A DNA stretch of 64,000 nucleotides from Lachnoanaerobaculum gingivalis (GTDB lineage: Bacteria > Bacillota > Clostridia > Lachnospirales > Lachnospiraceae), in the NCBI RefSeq assembly GCF_003862475.1, contig NZ_RRCO01000004.1:303438-367437 (forward strand), read 5' to 3'. This document shows, in pieces, positions 63,383-64,000 of the stretch. Below the pieces are notes generated by a model, which was not told the origin of the DNA, did not search any database, and saw only the letters and a program-made list of their open reading frames with translations. Numbering within the stretch: the stretch's first letter is position 1; every line of letters begins with the position of its first letter. Both the position numbers and the translations under genes were made by a program.

Positions 63383-63541
63383 ATGACTTTATGGAATACT
63401 GTAAAAGGAGAGGATAATACAAGAGAGCTTTCAGCGTATTTTAAGGATCTTAGAACCGAGGTGATATTTGAATTAAATCCCGGTAATCATTTTACAGATA
63501 CAATTTTTCGTAGTGCAAAGGGAATAAAAGCAATTTTATAG
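63383..63541 (+). CDS. Short hypothetical frame, probably a gene remnant
   Basis: The frame, open from about 63320, reads TEWQVCQAHFGFMTLWNTVK then GEDNTRELSAYFKDLRTEVI and FELNPGNHFTDTIFRSAKGI. The first ATG is at 63383. There is no ribosome binding site, and the N-terminus appears lost. The protein family is not recognised. Confidence 0.35.
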   Translation: MTLWNTVKGEDNTRELSAYFKDLRTEVIFELNPGNHFTDTIFRSAKGIKAIL

Positions 63542-63659
63542 TTTTTATTAAAAGATAAAAAAATTACTCAAGAGTTGTATTAAATTATACTAATATTATG
63601 GCATATTAGAAATCAATGAAAAACCTATGGGGCTGTCGGGAAATGACAGCCATAAAAGA

Positions 63660-63700
63660 GGGAGGAGTAACTCATGATGAGTCACTCCTCCCTAAATTTT
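63660..63700 (+). terminator. Hairpin upstream of the transposase
   Basis: GGGAGGAGT and ACTCCTCCC form a 9-bp stem that continues with ACTCAT/ATGAGT (one A-C mismatch), followed by TAAATTTTT. It would stop outside transcription from entering the transposase gene, a known self-limiting strategy of insertion sequences. Confidence 0.75.
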
Positions 63701-63760
63701 TACATAAAAAAAGATGGCTAACGACAACCATCTTTCTCCGTTACATGTTATAATGTAACT

Positions 63761-64000
63761 ATGCTCACAGTTAATTATTATAACGACTTTTTTGAAATAG
63801 GTCAACAGAAAATCAACTTTAGCTTATATGAATTGAGTTTACCCAATGACGATCCAGTCTATACCCTAAAAAAAGTTATGGAGGATTTAGATTTTTCCGG
63901 ACTGTTAGCCAATTGTTCGGACAAGGGAAGAACAGGGTACAACCCGATCATGATGTATGCAGTTATTACTTATGCAAATATGCGAGGAATACGCTCTATT
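63761..64000 (+). CDS. IS1182-family transposase, N-terminal part
   Basis: The first 80 residues are visible: QQKINFSLYELSLPNDDPVY then TLKKVMEDLDFSGLLANC and GYNPIMMYAVITYANMRGIRS. The P-x-x-M-x-x-x-x-x-Y-x..GIRS-I pattern is the DUF772 N-terminal domain of IS1182/IS5-like transposases. TATAAT at 63750-63755 lies very close to the ATG, so the message is nearly leaderless. The catalytic DDE part lies beyond the window. Confidence 0.85.
   Translation, partial: MLTVNYYNDFFEIGQQKINFSLYELSLPNDDPVYTLKKVMEDLDFSGLLANCSDKGRTGYNPIMMYAVITYANMRGIRSI

Larger units (their letters stand above)
63631..64000 (+). mobile_element. IS1182-family element, 5' part (continues past window)
   Basis: GGCTGTC-GGGAAAT-GACAGCC (63631-63651) is the probable terminal inverted-repeat hairpin. 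A longer hairpin (63660-63692) and a third (AAAGATGG/CCATCTTT, 63709-63734) lie between the end and the transposase, likely to block read-through from outside. The transposase starts at 63761. The right end is outside the window, so completeness is unknown. Confidence 0.75.

Noticed and set aside
1..64000. CRISPR arrays, tRNA or rRNA genes
   Set aside because: No regular short repeats with spacers, no cloverleaf-like sequences with TTCGA arms and no rRNA stretches were found by eye.

Overview
The window comes from a low-GC, strictly anaerobic Firmicute, most likely a Lachnospiraceae-type clostridium. The support is inference from gene content: a complete six-gene Rnf complex, a T-box in front of ileS, AGGAGG-type ribosome binding sites, a radical-SAM sulfatase-maturing enzyme that works without oxygen, and close relatives of Lachnospiraceae proteins throughout. 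I do not claim a genus.

Region 1 (1-19971) is core genome: the tail of yqeG, aroE and aroQ (shikimate pathway), efp, argS, then rnfCDGEAB behind a long structured leader. It continues with an unusual 0.9-kb gap (a structured, possibly ncRNA-encoding segment, a 32-residue membrane peptide and the ileS T-box), ileS, glgP, a Cof-type phosphatase, pepP and an RlmD-type rRNA methyltransferase.

Region 2 (about 20.0-34.3 kb) is a defence and mobile island. It holds (a) an XRE regulator, a 5mC methyltransferase, an EVE-domain McrB-like GTPase and an LlaJI/McrC-like nuclease; (b) a higB toxin gene cut by an intact IS3-family element with a 3-bp target duplication, followed by a lone SUKH immunity gene and an IS1380-type transposase remnant; and (c) a four-gene cluster of N6-adenine methyltransferase, a protein with two GHKL ATPase domains and a histidine-kinase-like H-box, a stand-alone receiver-like protein, and an HNH nuclease. 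Cluster (c) looks like a restriction-type system wired through a two-component-like relay and is the best candidate here for a poorly described system. A decayed ParE toxin gene closes the island.

Region 3 (34.4-45.7 kb) is a locus for taking up and breaking down a sulfated glycan: anaerobic sulfatase-maturing enzyme, LacI-type regulator with promoter and operator, ABC sugar importer (binding lipoprotein and two permeases, no ATPase), a Cys-type sulfatase, a heparinase II/III-like lyase, a GH88 unsaturated glucuronyl hydrolase and an F5/8C-domain protein. None of the enzymes has a signal peptide, so sulfated oligosaccharides are probably imported intact and processed in the cytoplasm.

Region 4 (45.9-64 kb) is mixed: membrane-anchored metallophosphoesterase, DUF2974 lipase-like protein, an intact HigBA-type module with autoregulatory promoter, metY, M32 carboxypeptidase, a nested inverted repeat at the start of a decayed fic gene, a BrxA-like remnant, a HemN/HemW-like radical SAM protein, a serpin lipoprotein, a membrane GDPD, a GH29 fucosidase remnant, mprF with an alpha/beta hydrolase on the minus strand, a frameshifted YafQ toxin, a HEPN-like protein and the start of an IS1182-type element. 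Several broken toxin, phage-defence and glycosidase genes show that this half of the window turns over quickly.
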